Positions 31,359 to 42,002 of a DNA stretch of 64,000 nucleotides are shown here, in pieces. Location: the NCBI GenBank assembly GCA_014843695.1, contig CM026391.1, positions 19,544,871-19,608,870 of the forward strand, in the 5' to 3' direction. Origin of the DNA: Archivesica marissinica. Its lineage: Eukaryota; Mollusca; Bivalvia; Venerida; Vesicomyidae. The notes under the pieces were generated by a model. The model searched no databases. It worked only from the letters and a program-made list of their open reading frames with translations, and was not told where the DNA came from. The translations under genes and the position numbers were made by a program. Within the stretch, counting starts at the first letter, position 1. Every line of letters begins with the position of its first letter.

Positions 31359-31590
31359 ATATTATGATGGTGAAGCAAGTTCGAATAACTTATATTAAGC
31401 ACTCTCGTTGGCGCGGATGAAAGCGTATATGTGGTCATTCTTGTGGGAGGAAACCGGAGTAACAGGAGAAAACCCACCTGTCCGATCTAGCGACCACCGT
31501 ACCATCTCACATACTTCCCGGTCCGAGGATCGAACCCGGGTTGCATTGGTGAGAAGTGAGCGCGCTACCACTGCGCTAATCGGACAGCTT
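31359..31590 (-). mobile_element. SINE S2, full length
   Basis: The minus-strand head is GCTGTCCGATTAGCGCAGTG with B-box GGGTTCGATCCTCGG. The core is TTTTCTCCTGTTACTCCGGT and the tail GTGCTTAATATAAGTTATTC. Confidence 0.9.
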
Positions 31591-31635
31591 TTGTATATGG
31601 GTTAATTATATATAATTCCTGGCTAATTACCAACG

Positions 31636-31968
31636 AGCACATGACAGTCCCCAATACATAACCCCAGTCATTAGCACATGAAATCTAACGGGCACACGAC
31701 AGTCCCCAATACATAACCCCAGAGTCATTAGCACATGAAATCTAACGGGCACATGACAGTCCCCAATACATAACCCCAGTCATTAGCACATGAAATCTAA
31801 CGGGCACACGACAGTCCCCAATACATAACCCCAGAGTCATTAGCACATGAAATCTAACGGGCACATAACAGTCCCCAATACATAACCCCAGAGTCATTAG
31901 CACATGAAATCTAACGGGCACACGACAGTCCCCAATACATAACCCCAGTCATTAGCACATGAAATCTA
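31636..31968. repeat. Minisatellite, 54/56-bp unit, 6 copies
   Basis: The unit is CACGACAGTCCCCAATACAT then AACCCCAGTCATTAGCACAT and GAAATCTAACGGG, with an AG insertion (CCCCAGAGTC) in alternate units. The alternation suggests a dimer was amplified. Confidence 0.94.
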
Positions 31969-32136
31969 TCTATTCATTACTAGCTAGACAAATTCTACTC
32001 TGTGTTTAGTAATAAATGTACGTGGTATACATAGCAAATGACGGTATTCATTATTTGCTACCATATATAGTAAGGAGATAGAAATATATATGCCTGTCAT
32101 AGTCTAACCTAGAATATATTTCATTATGTCTTAATT

Positions 32137-32897
32137 CTAGCCTGGGTTCCAAGTCTGTCGATTTTTCACTAATTTACTTCTGGCAAAATGACAGCCTGGG
32201 GAAACTTAATTTCCGAGCGTAGCGCCACCTACATTACACCCATGTTTTCTAGGGTGTTGATTGAACCTACAACTCTTATCTGCAAGATACGATCACTAAA
32301 AATAGAAACGTAATTTTTTCAGAAATCACCGAACAGGCAATGGTTATACACGAATACTCCTGTAGCCTCGTTTACATTGCAAAATTGTGCCAACATATAA
32401 TTTCACGTTTTTACGTTATATTGATGAGATGGCGGATTTCAACTATTATGTTTATGTGGTAACGGATCGATTCGGCGTAATTGAAGTAAGGACGACTTAG
32501 TAAATATGTCAAATCAGAATGCACAACTGTACTTTTTAAAACTATTTATCGTTCCGTTGACCCATAAAAAATGGCGGCCAATTATACAGTTTTATCAACA
32601 TTGCAGTGCCTCGCTTTTGATTAAAGTACGTCATTTGGCGGCCAATTATACAGTTTTATCAACATTGCAGTGCCTCGCTTTTGATTAAAGTACGTCATTA
32701 ATTAAGTCACATATTAATAGGATTAATGATAATCAATAATTATACGGAATACCCCACACCCCTCCCCCCCAAATTTCCCCAGGCGTTACGTTGATATTTT
32801 CAGAAACTCAATACGGCCCAATTAATAGTCTCGGTGTTAAAAGTATATTTATATGACTGACCAGGCAAAATATATCAATGCCTGTTCCCAGGCTAGC
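32137..32897 (+). mobile_element. Element X1, about 760 bp
   Basis: It opens TAGCCTGGGTTCCAAGTCTG and ends CCTGTTCCCAGGCTAG, so the ends are short imperfect inverted repeats. The interior is shared with 35275-35975 and, reversed, 49600-50308. A 63-bp stretch (GGCGGCCAATTATACAGTTT and on) is duplicated in tandem at about 32574-32698. It is non-coding. Confidence 0.85.
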
Positions 32898-33051
32898 TGT
32901 CTTAATGTAATTGAAGACAACAGCAATCCCTGCTAGAAAACCTCTGTGACTCAATGTCCCGTGTAGCATCTGACAATGCTGAACTTTCCAAGCAATTTAC
33001 CAATATATAAATAAATAATCAAAGCCTCACAGGTTAATAAATCAAAGAAAT

Positions 33052-33245
33052 TACCGTATCTACCCGGCCATAAGTCATTCTTGGCCATACGTTGATTGCC
33101 ACCACATGATGAGGGTCATCCTTCCATAGAAGTCGAGTTACGACAATTGGTTTTTTTCTCTCTCATTTTTGAAAGAAACTGGCCAGCTCAATCTGAGATA
33201 TCTGGTTGACATTATTCAATTAAAAAAAATGTGCTGATTTATGAA
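33052..33245 (+). mobile_element. Element X2, left part
   Basis: ACCGTATCTACCCGGCCATA then AGTC begins it. It continues through CTCTCATTTTTGAAAGAAAC and GAGATATCTGGTTGACATTA to an A-run, as in the X2 copy at 27459. Its right part is probably 34868-34975, separated by inserted DNA. Confidence 0.7.
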
Positions 33246-33411
33246 GTTTGTGCATCAGCTATTTCTATGATCTATAATGTAAATAATTGTCAAATAAATA
33301 TTTTCTAAGCATGTTATGGTAGACCTGTATCAGTTATCCAATAATTTATCTAATAAATTTATTAAATTACCACAATTTGTCTTGCTGTAGCCTGAATACA
33401 CTATCTCGAGT

Positions 33412-34015
33412 TGAAGAATGATGTAAGACTCTTCTGTCTTTCATTCTAATCCTTTTCCTGTATTTTTTATGTGTAAATGTATGTTATGAGTGTAGTTGCG
33501 TTATATAGTAGTGCATTACAATTGCGAGGTATTAAATTTAGTCACGAAATACACAGCTTGGAAGCACGATTAATTATGGTTTGAATAAGTCGTATATAGC
33601 CCGTTTCAATGGATAAATAAATTGACATTGGTTTGTATCAGGGTTCCATCACCGAATAAGTCGTGTATAGCCTGTTTCAATGGATAAATAAATTGACATT
33701 GGTTTGTATCAGGGTTGCATCACCGAATAAGTCGTGTATAGCCTGTTTCAATGGATAAATAAATTGACATTGGTTTGTATCAGGGTTCCATCACCGAATA
33801 AGTCGTGTATAGCCCGTTTCAATGGATAAATAAATTGACATTGGTTTGTATCAGGGTTCCATCATTTTGTCTGTGCCACTTCTGTCGGAGGAGAAGAATA
33901 ATATAAGACTCTCTGTCTTTCATTCTAATCCTTTTTCTGTATTTTGATTATGTGTGATGTATGCATTGGGAAATATGTATTAGATTGGGAAATAAAATAT
34001 GTTTAAACTAACACA
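33412..34015. repeat. 71-bp minisatellite flanked by 64-bp direct repeats
   Basis: Four units (AAGTCGTATATAGCCCGTTT, CAATGGATAAATAAATTGAC, ATTGGTTTGTATCAGGGTTC, CATCACCGAAT) occupy 33586-33865. Similar sequence (AAGACTCTTCTGTCTTTCAT then TCTAATCC) lies on both sides at about 33425 and 33912. The right flank ends AATAAAATATGTTTAAAC, a tail seen elsewhere in the window. Confidence 0.88.
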
Positions 34016-34034
34016 CTTTCACAGTATTCTGCGA

Positions 34035-34860
34035 GTGAGTGAGTGAGTATTTGGTTTAGCGGCGCATCAGCACAGTTCGGGCTATATCATGTCTGGTTAA
34101 GTATATTGTATACAAGATATCTACAATTAAAACTATTATGTAGATAACATAATGTATGTATTAAAATTGTAATGACAAAAGGTCAATTGCAACAAAATTT
34201 ATCAAGCTGTAAAAATGATAAAAAGTTGTAAAGTCAGTTGTAAAACTTACAATTTATGGAAAAGATTCTTTTAAAAATGGAATAATGTATTTAAAGTCAA
34301 GTGTCGTAAAGCTCCTTCATTGTCACAACTGTATACTATTTTCGACGAACGAGTGCTAAATCTTAACAGTGAATTAAGATGTGTTCAACATTTATAGAGG
34401 AATGGCATGGTATACACCATGGTGGATCCTCTCTTTTCAATAAAAATGAGTGTGTGAAACGGGTATTATCAGGTATGTCCAAGTCTCAACCGTGACATTA
34501 CTGTTTTCTATCTACGGTTGGAGTGATAAATAAAAGATAATTTACCAATGTTTGGCTCAATTGGTTGTAGCTAGTTTATTGAATTGTATGTTATTCGAAG
34601 TGGTTTGCCATTTTGAAGTAATGTAAGAAAGAATCGATTGCCTAGCATCAGTGTATGGTACATGTATTTTAGAATTTATACAGTCTAGTTTAAGTGCATC
34701 TTTTGCACTTTGATCAGCCATTTCATTGCCACAAATACCAATATGACTTGGTATCCAGCAATAAATAACATGTTTAGTCGATGTAATATATGTGTGCTTA
34801 ATAAGTAATTTGTGAACAGTATTCTGTAAAATCCAAGTATATACTTAAATTTATAAGCAC
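34035..34860 (-). pseudogene. LINE ORF2 3' end (RNase H) with 3' UTR, degenerate
   Basis: The minus strand at about 34850-34700 encodes YCWIPSHIGICGNEMADQSA, the hallmark end of the RNase H domain of non-LTR retrotransposons. After frameshifts and stops come a G-H-T motif and then KREDPPWCIPC with a following VEHIL-HC (about 34370-34440), the usual Cys/His C-terminal region. The 3' UTR runs to 34035, where GATATAGCCCGAACTGTGCT then GATGCGCCGCTAAACC is followed by (ACTC)n. The domain order suits an RNase H-bearing LINE such as the I or Jockey groups; the clade is uncertain. It is inactive. Confidence 0.85.
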
Positions 34861-34867
34861 AGTTCAC

Positions 34868-34980
34868 ATGATTAATTAATTTTTAAAAAAAATACATTCT
34901 GTATCTCGGCCATACGTCGTCATAATTAATACTTTCATCGCATTTCTGGGTGGGTATATACGGTAGATAATATTATACGT
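34868..34980 (+). mobile_element. Element X2, right part
   Basis: An A-run, CTCGGCCATACGTCG and then GGGTATATACGG repeat the right end of X2 at 27890-27940. The region from 33246 to 34867 (array plus LINE) appears inserted in this X2 copy. Confidence 0.6.
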
Positions 34981-35274
34981 TTAACGATTAAATGTTCTTC
35001 TTATACGTTTCATCACTGTATGAAATGTCAGTTTTTTTACACTTAATAACAAATTTCAAGGTTTTGATGCAAATTACATGTAAGTGTAAACGGATATTTC
35101 ATACCCCAATGAATTAAGCAACGAAAACAAATATCCAATTGCTATAATTACAACTAAAATGTTATAAATTACAACAAAAGTTGTCTTTTTGATTTTTGCA
35201 ACATTTCCACACCAATATACAAATGTAGAACCATTTAGGCTATAAATATTCCTATTGTGTTGGAACAGACTTAG
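34981..35274. other. Unassigned AT-rich spacer
   Basis: Nothing was recognised. Confidence 0.4.
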
Positions 35275-35975
35275 CTTGGGTTCCAGTCTATCGATTTTTC
35301 ACTTTTTAACTTCTGGCAAAATGACAGCTTGTGGAAACTGGATTTCCGATCGTAGCGCCATCTACTTGCACCCTCATTTATGAGTGTGTAGATTTGAAGT
35401 ACGACAACTCTTCTCTACAAGATAATATCGCTAAATATAGAAACGGAATTCTATCGGAAATTGCCAAACAGGCACAATTATACACGATCATTTCCGAATA
35501 TACACGAATGCTCCCGTAGACTCATTTACATTGCAAACATATAATGTCCCGTTTCTGTGTTATATCGACAAGATGGCGGATTTTAAATATTACGTTTAGA
35601 TGGTAGTGGGCGTAATTGAACTAAGGACGACTTAAATATTGAGTAAATATGTCAAATCAGACGCACGTTGTACTTTTTAAAATTATTTATCGTTCCGTTG
35701 ACCCGTAAACAATGGCGGCCAATTATAAAGTTTTATCAACATTGCAGTACCTCGTTTTAGATTCAAGTATGTCATTAATTAAGTCACTTGCTAATAGGCC
35801 TATTAATAGGATTAATGTGAGTCAATAATTACACGGACACTCTGTCCAGTTTCCCCAGGTATTGATATGATCAGAAACTCAATACGGCCTAATTAATAGT
35901 CTCAGTGTTAAAAACATATTTATTTGACTGACCAGGTAAAATATATCGACACCTGTTCCCATGCTAGAACAGACT
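35275..35975 (+). mobile_element. Element X1, copy 2
   Basis: It starts TAGCTTGGGTTCCAGTCTAT and ends CACCTGTTCCCATGCTAG. It shares GGCAAAATGACAGC, CGTAGCGCCA, ATGGCGGCCAATTAT and GACTGACCAGG with the other X1 copies, in the same order. It is non-coding. Confidence 0.85.
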
Positions 35976-36421
35976 ATATCTTGGCACAGTCATAAGGCGA
36001 TTCTCCAGCTATTATTGGTAGAGGAAGACCCAGGGTGCCAGTCTGAGCAATATTGAAGGCACAGACACGCATCCGAGTATTCTGCATCCTTGGTCACAAA
36101 TATACGAGGTATTTTCATTATTTTCGGATCTCGGTTACACAAGCCTCTCTGGTTATTAATAAAATGTTATGGCCCAGCGATACAATTATGCAGGGTTATA
36201 CGGTAGTCCGCATATCGGTCATAATAAAAGGTTGTCAATAATGCTCCGTCATGGATAATTGCCATTTCTGTCACCGAATGTCGATATGATAAAAATGCGG
36301 AACTGTAATATATAAATATATAATGTAATATCTTAATTTGTGCTACATTGTATATATCGAATGACAGCTGTGCCATGTACACTCTATTATCCTGAGCAGA
36401 CCATTACCGGTTCTAGTTCAC
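35976..36421. other. Spacer with an SINE S4 fragment
   Basis: 35998-36075 (GATTCTCCAGCTATTATTGG, AGAGGAAGACCCAGGGTGCC, GGCACAGACAC) is S4 middle sequence. The rest to 36421 is unassigned. Confidence 0.55.
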
Positions 36422-37405
36422 CTAACTCTTTGCATGCTGGGTAAAATAAAGGCTATAACTGGTTCAAATAATTGTAGCAGATGACAATTTATTAATGTGC
36501 ATTTCTTGTAGCAGCTGCGCACTCTGGTAATAACTCATGGAATTCCGTTAGAATTGTGGCCGTGATGACAATTGCAATGAAATTTGTAAGACACCGTATT
36601 GTTCCTATTTAAAGCGCCACCTCTAATATAGGCGCCCCCACGTAAAAATGCAACATGAAATGGCCCGTAAAAGGAAATAATTGGCTTACCTGTCGGTAGT
36701 ACTGTTGTTTAACATAATCCATATATATATATAAACTCCAAGCTCATGAATCACGAAGTATGCATGAATAATATGCGAATCAATTGTTGAACGTGTATCG
36801 CTATAAAAAAAGTATTTATTTTTACAGAAGAATTCACACAATATCAACAATGCCTCGAGCTATTCAAACCGAAAGTACAAGGATAGTTATTTACATAGAC
36901 ACCGTATAACAGTTTATAACGCGGAACAATCCACAGAAACACGGGTTAACTTTAAATGTATACGATTTACGTGGCATAATATTATGTACCGCATGTACAG
37001 AACATAATTATCGATCGATTTAGGTAACACACGATGACGTAATTGGCGTCGCATTATGACAAAGCAAGGTCACTGAGCAGTTTCTTACAATTAGTTGGCA
37101 ATTACCGATATTGAAACGGAGATTTTCCACACCTATACTACAGAAATTAATTACTCTAATTAGCGCGCCCCTTTTGTGTTTTGCATCGCGCCCGGGCGCT
37201 ATAAATAGGAACAATACGGCATATTTGATTCATATTTTCATTTCAAATCATTCCCGATTCTTTTTTAAAAAATGTAAAAAACATTGAAGAAAAACATATT
37301 CAGGATGATTTGAATAAAATGTCAAGCCCTACTTTCTTGGAGAAATAAGAAAAATATTACACATTTGTTATCTGCTCATTTCGCCTACAGCGTGCTAACG
37401 GTTAA
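36422..37405. mobile_element. MITE T5 interrupted by element X5
   Basis: CTAACTCTTTGCATGCTGGG at the left and CTACAGCGTGCTAACGGTTAA at the right are matching imperfect TIRs. Between them, 36594-37219 is a separate TIR element. The left T5 part contains TAGCAGATGACAATTTATTA and TTAGAATTGTGG. Confidence 0.7.
36594..37219. mobile_element. TIR element X5, about 626 bp
   Basis: CCGTATTGTTCCTATTTAAA then GCGCC at the left pairs with GGGCGCTATAAATAGGAACA then ATACGG at the right. The interior is non-coding (the 64-residue ORF at 37020-37214 is incidental). I cannot fix its target duplication. Confidence 0.82.
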
Positions 37406-37441
37406 CAATCTATCAGATGGGACTGAATAAATCGAGGTATT

Positions 37442-37725
37442 ATACAAACGGATCTGTAGTCCAGTGGTAACACGCTGGACTGGTAATGATCCCCCGTCTG
37501 ACCCTAATAAAATTAACAGTCTTTCAGATGGGACGTTAAACCGAGGTCTCGTGTCGGTGCTTTACACCGTGCACGTAAAAGAACCAGATGAAATTCTGGA
37601 ATTGGTCTCTGTCTGTATCATGCACTATCCTCCAAAATCTAAAATAACTAATCTCTTCAGGAGGCGTCGCTCATATGGGCAACCGGTAGCGATGATAAAT
37701 AAACGTAAAACACACACAAATCGAG
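37442..37725 (+). mobile_element. SINE S3, small head deletion
   Basis: The head GATCTGTAGTCCAGTGGTAA and CGCTGGACTGGTAA is followed directly by TGATCCCCCGTCTGACCC; the anticodon 3' arm and half of the B-box are lost. The body and tail are complete to CGATGATAAATAAACGTAAA. Confidence 0.88.
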
Positions 37726-37761
37726 GTATCAATGGTATGTAGGAGGACATTACAAGAACCA

Positions 37762-38130
37762 GGGAAGTTTCTGGCTGTTCGATTACCTCCCTAAATGAGA
37801 GATAAAATCCATTTTATTCTGAAATGTATATTGGTCCTTTTAGTTGGAATCCTTTGTTTTTACTGTTGTTCCCTAACCAGATGCTGAGGTATGATAATGT
37901 GAGTTTATCAAACTCGATATTAATTAATTGATAAAACAAAAATGTAAAATAAAGTATCCATTGGATATACTGCTGGATATCTGTCGAGATTTAGTAATTT
38001 AACAATTATAAGAAAGTGGATGAAAATTGACAGCATGTTAATTGTGCAAAGGAAACAACGATAAAAATAGAGGGAAACGAATTAAGAGGACAAATCTGTT
38101 AGTGAGCATTCAGGGGCAGTAACTCTCTAC
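37762..38130 (-). mobile_element. Dispersed element X7, copy 2
   Basis: Reverse-orientation match to 10090-10445: CGATTACCTCCCT, TATATTGGTCCTTTTAGTTG, CCATTGGATATA, GGATATCTGTCGAGATTTAG and CAGGGGCAGTAACT. No ORF is present. Confidence 0.75.
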
Positions 38131-38299
38131 TGTAGTCAACCCGCTATCCTCCAAAACCAATAATATTACTTCTGGAAGCATCGCCCCCATTAACCATGGG
38201 GCGACGATAAAAGAACGTATCCAAACTGTATCAATGAATATCTTGTCTATGTAATACTACAAAATTAGGTCGCGGGAGAGCATGATGTGAGTTATGTTA
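38131..38299. other. Spacer with an S3-like tail
   Basis: AAGCATCGCCCCCATTAACC then ATGGGGCGACGATAAAAGAACG at about 38177-38219 recalls the S3 3' tail; otherwise unassigned. Confidence 0.4.
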
Positions 38300-38573
38300 T
38301 TATGTTATATTTCGGGTTTTACGCCTGCATCAGCACCATTTCAGGCTATATCGCCGGCGGGCAGTTTACCTAACAACACCTTTCCTGGGCAGTCTCCAGC
38401 GGTTAACCAGTACTTAATTGGGTGCACCAACCTCCGTAAGAAACTGCCAACTTTTTCATATAAATGAGACACGGCCTTAGCGTGGCTCGAACCCATGACC
38501 CATCAGTGATGATAGGTTACAGTGGTATACAAGTCAGCGACCTTAACCACTCGACCACAGAGGCGGACACATG
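38300..38573 (-). mobile_element. SINE S5, full length, long head
   Basis: The minus-strand head is GTCCGCCTCTGTGGTCGAGT then GGTTAAGGTCGCTGAC, a Ser/Leu-type head with a long arm, and the B-box is GGGTTCGAGCCAC. The 3' end carries the GATATAGCCTGAAATGGTGC tail shared with the LINE at 34035. Confidence 0.88.
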
Positions 38574-38611
38574 ATGCGAGTACCTCGGTACTTATTTCCT
38601 ACACACACTAG

Positions 38612-38766
38612 TGTAGCCTGGGTTCCAGTCTGTCGATTTTTCACTTTTTAACTTCTAGCCAAATGACGTTGATATGATCAGAAGCTCAATACGGCCTAAT
38701 TAATAGTCTCGGTGTTAACATATATTTATTTGACTGACCAGGCAAAATATATTGCCAGGCTAGCAC
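38612..38766 (+). mobile_element. Element X1, internally deleted (about 155 bp)
   Basis: The left end TAGCCTGGGTTCCAGTCTGT and right end GACTGACCAGGCAAAATATA then GCCAGGCTAG are kept. The middle 550-600 bp is missing, with the join near AAATGACGTTGATATGATCA. Confidence 0.85.
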
Positions 38767-38789
38767 TAGTGTATTTCAATATATCAACC

Positions 38790-38935
38790 TTCAGTTTATA
38801 CAAATTTATTTTAGCTCAATTGCGAAACAAGTTCTTACAACTTATATTAATCACTCACTCTCGAGACCTCATTCCTGATGGAATCCATCGCCACGAGAGA
38901 GAAAGAAGAGGCAATGTGGAATTTAAATGAATTCC
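38790..38935 (-). mobile_element. SINE S1, 5' truncated
   Basis: The tail (AGTTTATACAAATTTATTTT then AGCTCAATTGCGAAACAAGT) and half the body to GGCAATGTGGAATTTAAATG are present. The tRNA head is absent. Confidence 0.87.
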
Positions 38936-39173
38936 ATATGACCAGCGTAAAACGTGGCCATGAACAAATTATTGATCGTACTTTTTAGCACTTGGTGATA
39001 AAGAGAAATATTGACCACCGAGGCCATGTATTATTGCCAAACCAAACCTAATCTGGCAGTTGGAATCGGTCAGACAAGAATACAAATATAACATTATTGA
39101 TCAAACTGCAGTGTCTTATTCCGATCTATTAGACGGGAAAGTTGTCACAAATTCCAGAAGAAAATGGTTACAA
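38936..39173. other. Unassigned spacer
   Basis: Nothing was recognised. Confidence 0.4.
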
Positions 39174-39410
39174 TTAACCCTTTCAACACCAAGTAACTGA
39201 CATGGACTGGTCCATGATATTTTCAGACCAATAAATTAATAAGAAAATTACATTTGGACCAGTTCATTTACGAAAATGGGTAATTTTTGTTTAAAAATAG
39301 TAATATTACTTGAAAAAAGTGCAGATCCTGATGAGCCGGCTCATGACGAGGATCTGGATCTACACTTTTTTGTAATCCAATTTAGAGGTCTGTGGTGTTA
39401 TAAGGGTTAA
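39174..39410 (+). mobile_element. MITE T2, full length (237 bp)
   Basis: TTAACCCTTTCAACACCAAG at the left and TGTGGTGTTATAAGGGTTAA at the right, with TTAA at both edges. The internal hairpin has lost part of one arm (GCTCATGACGAGGATCTGG). Confidence 0.9.
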
Positions 39411-39482
39411 ATGAGACAAAAAGAAAACAATTATCATGTCAGGTATTCGGCACTCGGACATTTTGCAGAAAAAAAAGAAGTA

Positions 39483-39789
39483 TTTAAACCTTTCCTTCAT
39501 AGAGATTTAGGTTAATATACTATTATATCTCCATACAAACGACAGCCATTTAACCCTTTCCTTCATAGAGATTTAGGTTAATATACTCTTATATCTCCAT
39601 ACAAACGCCAGCCATTTAGCTATCATGCAATGGATAAGTAGTCGCCATATCTATCCCACCTCCATAGATATTACTGGGACTACATGAAATTCTGGCCTTT
39701 ATTATGAACATTGGTTTGGCTACTACATCGTCAATGTATGTTGTATTGGTAATGACGTCAAGAGGTGCTTCTATGAGGGAAAGGGTTAA
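39483..39789 (+). mobile_element. MITE T1, full length, with duplicated left end
   Basis: The full element is 39550-39789 (240 bp), from TTAACCCTTTCCTTCATAGA to TATGAGGGAAAGGGTTAA, with TTAA at both ends. The preceding 65 bp (39483-39549) repeat its left end, the first step of a tandem expansion. Confidence 0.9.
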
Positions 39790-39995
39790 AGTAACACCAA
39801 GTAACTGACATGAACTGGTGCACTAAATTTACAATAAATTAAGAAAATTACATTTGGACCAGTTCATTTATCAAAATGGGTAATTTTGTCTAAAACTAGT
39901 AACATGAATGACCACACTTACGCTGTCATCCGCACCAATGAGAGTGATAAATATGAGTTGTTACAGCTTGTTTCGCAATCGTTATTATAATATGT
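39790..39995 (+). mobile_element. Partial MITE T2 joined to S2 tail
   Basis: T2 left sequence (ACACCAAGTAACTGACATGA) runs to about 39907 and stops. S2 sequence (AATGACCACACTTACGCTGT to TTGTTTCGCAATCG) then follows on the same strand, without its head. Confidence 0.75.
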
Positions 39996-40196
39996 GCATT
40001 TCTTAATATATAAATCTATAGTAAAAAACTACTGATGTCGTAAGCGACCAACATTACATATTATAAAATGTCAGAAATGTTGGCACGTTTCAATATCATC
40101 TGTCTACGTGCGTCACAAAGCAAGTCACAACTTTCTCAATTCATAACATATTTAGTTGAAATTTTTGGGATTTGTTTTTGCAACTTTGTGATTATG

Positions 40197-40452
40197 TTAT
40201 ATTTATATTTCGGGTTTTATGCCTGCATCAGCACCATTTTGGGCAGTTTACCTAACAACACCTTTCCTGGACAGGCTCCAGCGTTTAACCAGTACTAAAT
40301 GGGTGCACCAACCTCCGTAAGAAACTGCTAACTTTTTCATATAAATGAGACACGGCCTAAGCGGGGCTCGAACCCGTGACCATCAGTGATGATAGGTTAC
40401 AGTGGTATACAAGTCAGCGATCTTAACCACTTGACAACGGAGGCGGACCACA
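40197..40452 (-). mobile_element. SINE S5, full length
   Basis: The minus-strand head is GTCCGCCTCCGTTGTCAAGT with B-box GGGTTCGAGCCCC. The body includes GCAGTTTCTTACGGAGGTTG. The 3' region lacks the GATATAGCC block (internal deletion between GGGCAGTTTACC and CAAAATGGTGCTGATGC). Confidence 0.86.
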
Positions 40453-40864
40453 ACTTTGTGGCATAGACCTGATATGTCAATTGCATGTTCTTTAATTATG
40501 TCCGATTGTGCGTTTTCGTGTGTCACCGGCCATATATAAGTGTTATTTATATTCAATATTATAACATGACAAAATACACCCACACATTGGATATGATGTG
40601 GGCAGGCTGGGCAATCGATCGTGAGGTGCCCGCACAAGCAATTTTATATTTTAATGGGTGTAAAATCACGCACGAATAATCGCCCATTTATCAATCATAG
40701 TAGCCTTGCACGCTAAAGAACTAATTATGATGCACAATTATATAATTATCTAACAATAATCAAACAAGTCTATGACACAAGATGTCTAGCCGACTCTGCG
40801 AAAAGAGAAATGTTTCTTATGCTTTCCGACGAATTGCCCAATTTCATGTTCACAGTCAGTGGTA
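40453..40864. other. Unassigned spacer
   Basis: Nothing was recognised on either strand. Confidence 0.4.
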
Positions 40865-41100
40865 GGGTGTGAAAATTTAATATAGGTGTGTCAAATATAT
40901 GTGTAAAGTTTCAGGTGTCACATATGTGTAAAGTTTCAGGTATGTCACATATATGTGCAACATTTCAGGTATGTCACATATATGTGTAAAGTTTCAGGTG
41001 TCACATATGTGTAAAGTTTCAGGTATGTCACATATATGTGCAACATTTCAGGTATGTCACATATATGTGTAAAGTTTCAGAAGTATGTGAAGTTGTAGAG
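40865..41100. repeat. Minisatellite, 24-30-bp unit, about 8 copies
   Basis: The unit is TATGTGTAAAGTTTCAGGTA then TGTCACATA, with GCAACATTTCAGG variants. A three-unit block is itself repeated. Confidence 0.9.
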
Positions 41101-41107
41101 GCAATGT

Positions 41108-41340
41108 TAAGCATATATGTGAAGTTTCAGGTACGCTAAGCACAGGTGTGAAGTGAATCGGATGTACATGAACCATGTGTGAAGTTTCAGGTACGCTAAG
41201 CACAGGTGTGAAGTGAATCGGATGTACATGAACCATGTGTGAAGTTTCAGGTACGCTAAGCACAGTTGTGAAGTGAATCGGATGTACATGAACCATGTGT
41301 GAAGTTTCAGGTTACTGCATGCAAAGCATAAGGTGTGAAG
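41108..41340. repeat. Minisatellite, 60-bp unit, about 4 copies
   Basis: The unit is GTGAAGTTTCAGGTACGCTA, AGCACAGGTGTGAAGTGAAT and CGGATGTACATGAACCATGT. It shares AAGTTTCAGGTA with the preceding array and probably grew out of it. Confidence 0.93.
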
Positions 41341-41494
41341 TTTCAGAGATACATCCATAATACACTTAACAATTTTGAAGACATTCAATCCGACATGAGA
41401 CAATAATTGGTTGGTGACATTCTAGTTAGGAAACAACCTTTGGACGAAGGACAACAGTACATAACTATAGCAGCAGGTCCAAGATCTTACCCAA

Positions 41495-41721
41495 TTAACC
41501 CTAATGTGGACGGAATGTGCAAAAAACATAGATCCAGATCAGCGGCATAACACATCTGATCAGGATCTATGTTGTTTGCTGTTCAGACAAGTGTTTTAGC
41601 TCCACTATCCAAATAGCAAACAGCATAGAGCCTGATCAGATGGCACATTCTGTCAAGTCTGATCTGGCAAAGTGCTCATTGCTAATGCGACATTAGATGT
41701 GATTGGCAGGCAAAGGGTTAA
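41495..41721. mobile_element. MITE T4, full length (227 bp)
   Basis: TTAACCCTAATGTGGACGGA at the left and TTGGCAGGCAAAGGGTTAA at the right with TTAA at both edges. The first hairpin is intact (AACATAGATCCAGATCAGCG / TGATCAGGATCTATGTTGTT); the second is partly deleted. Confidence 0.88.
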
Positions 41722-42002
41722 TTAGGGTTTGTTCTAATATGGCTGGTTGGTGTGCCGCCAGCTAGTTAAATAATGGTTACCGGTTGCCTACCAGCCTGGC
41801 GCCTGGGCAGACAGACAGATACACACAAATGCAGTCAAAAGCAATAGCACCTGTTCCTATGACAGGGTGTGTGTGGGGTGGGGTTGGGGCTACCATAATT
41901 GTGGTTCCTTCCAAAATATAGTTCCCTAAGATACATATTATTGGTTCCCCATTTATTTGAGGTCTACTCATTAACACCGGCAGGTACGAGGTAGCTGAGA
42001 AA
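41722..42002. other. Unassigned spacer
   Basis: Contains a GTGTGTGTGGGGTGGGGTTGG run near 41868-41888; otherwise nothing was recognised. Confidence 0.4.

Noticed and set aside
33412..33955. LTR pair
   Set aside because: The flanking direct repeats are only about 64 bp, diverged, and enclose a minisatellite without coding sequence, TG..CA ends or primer site.
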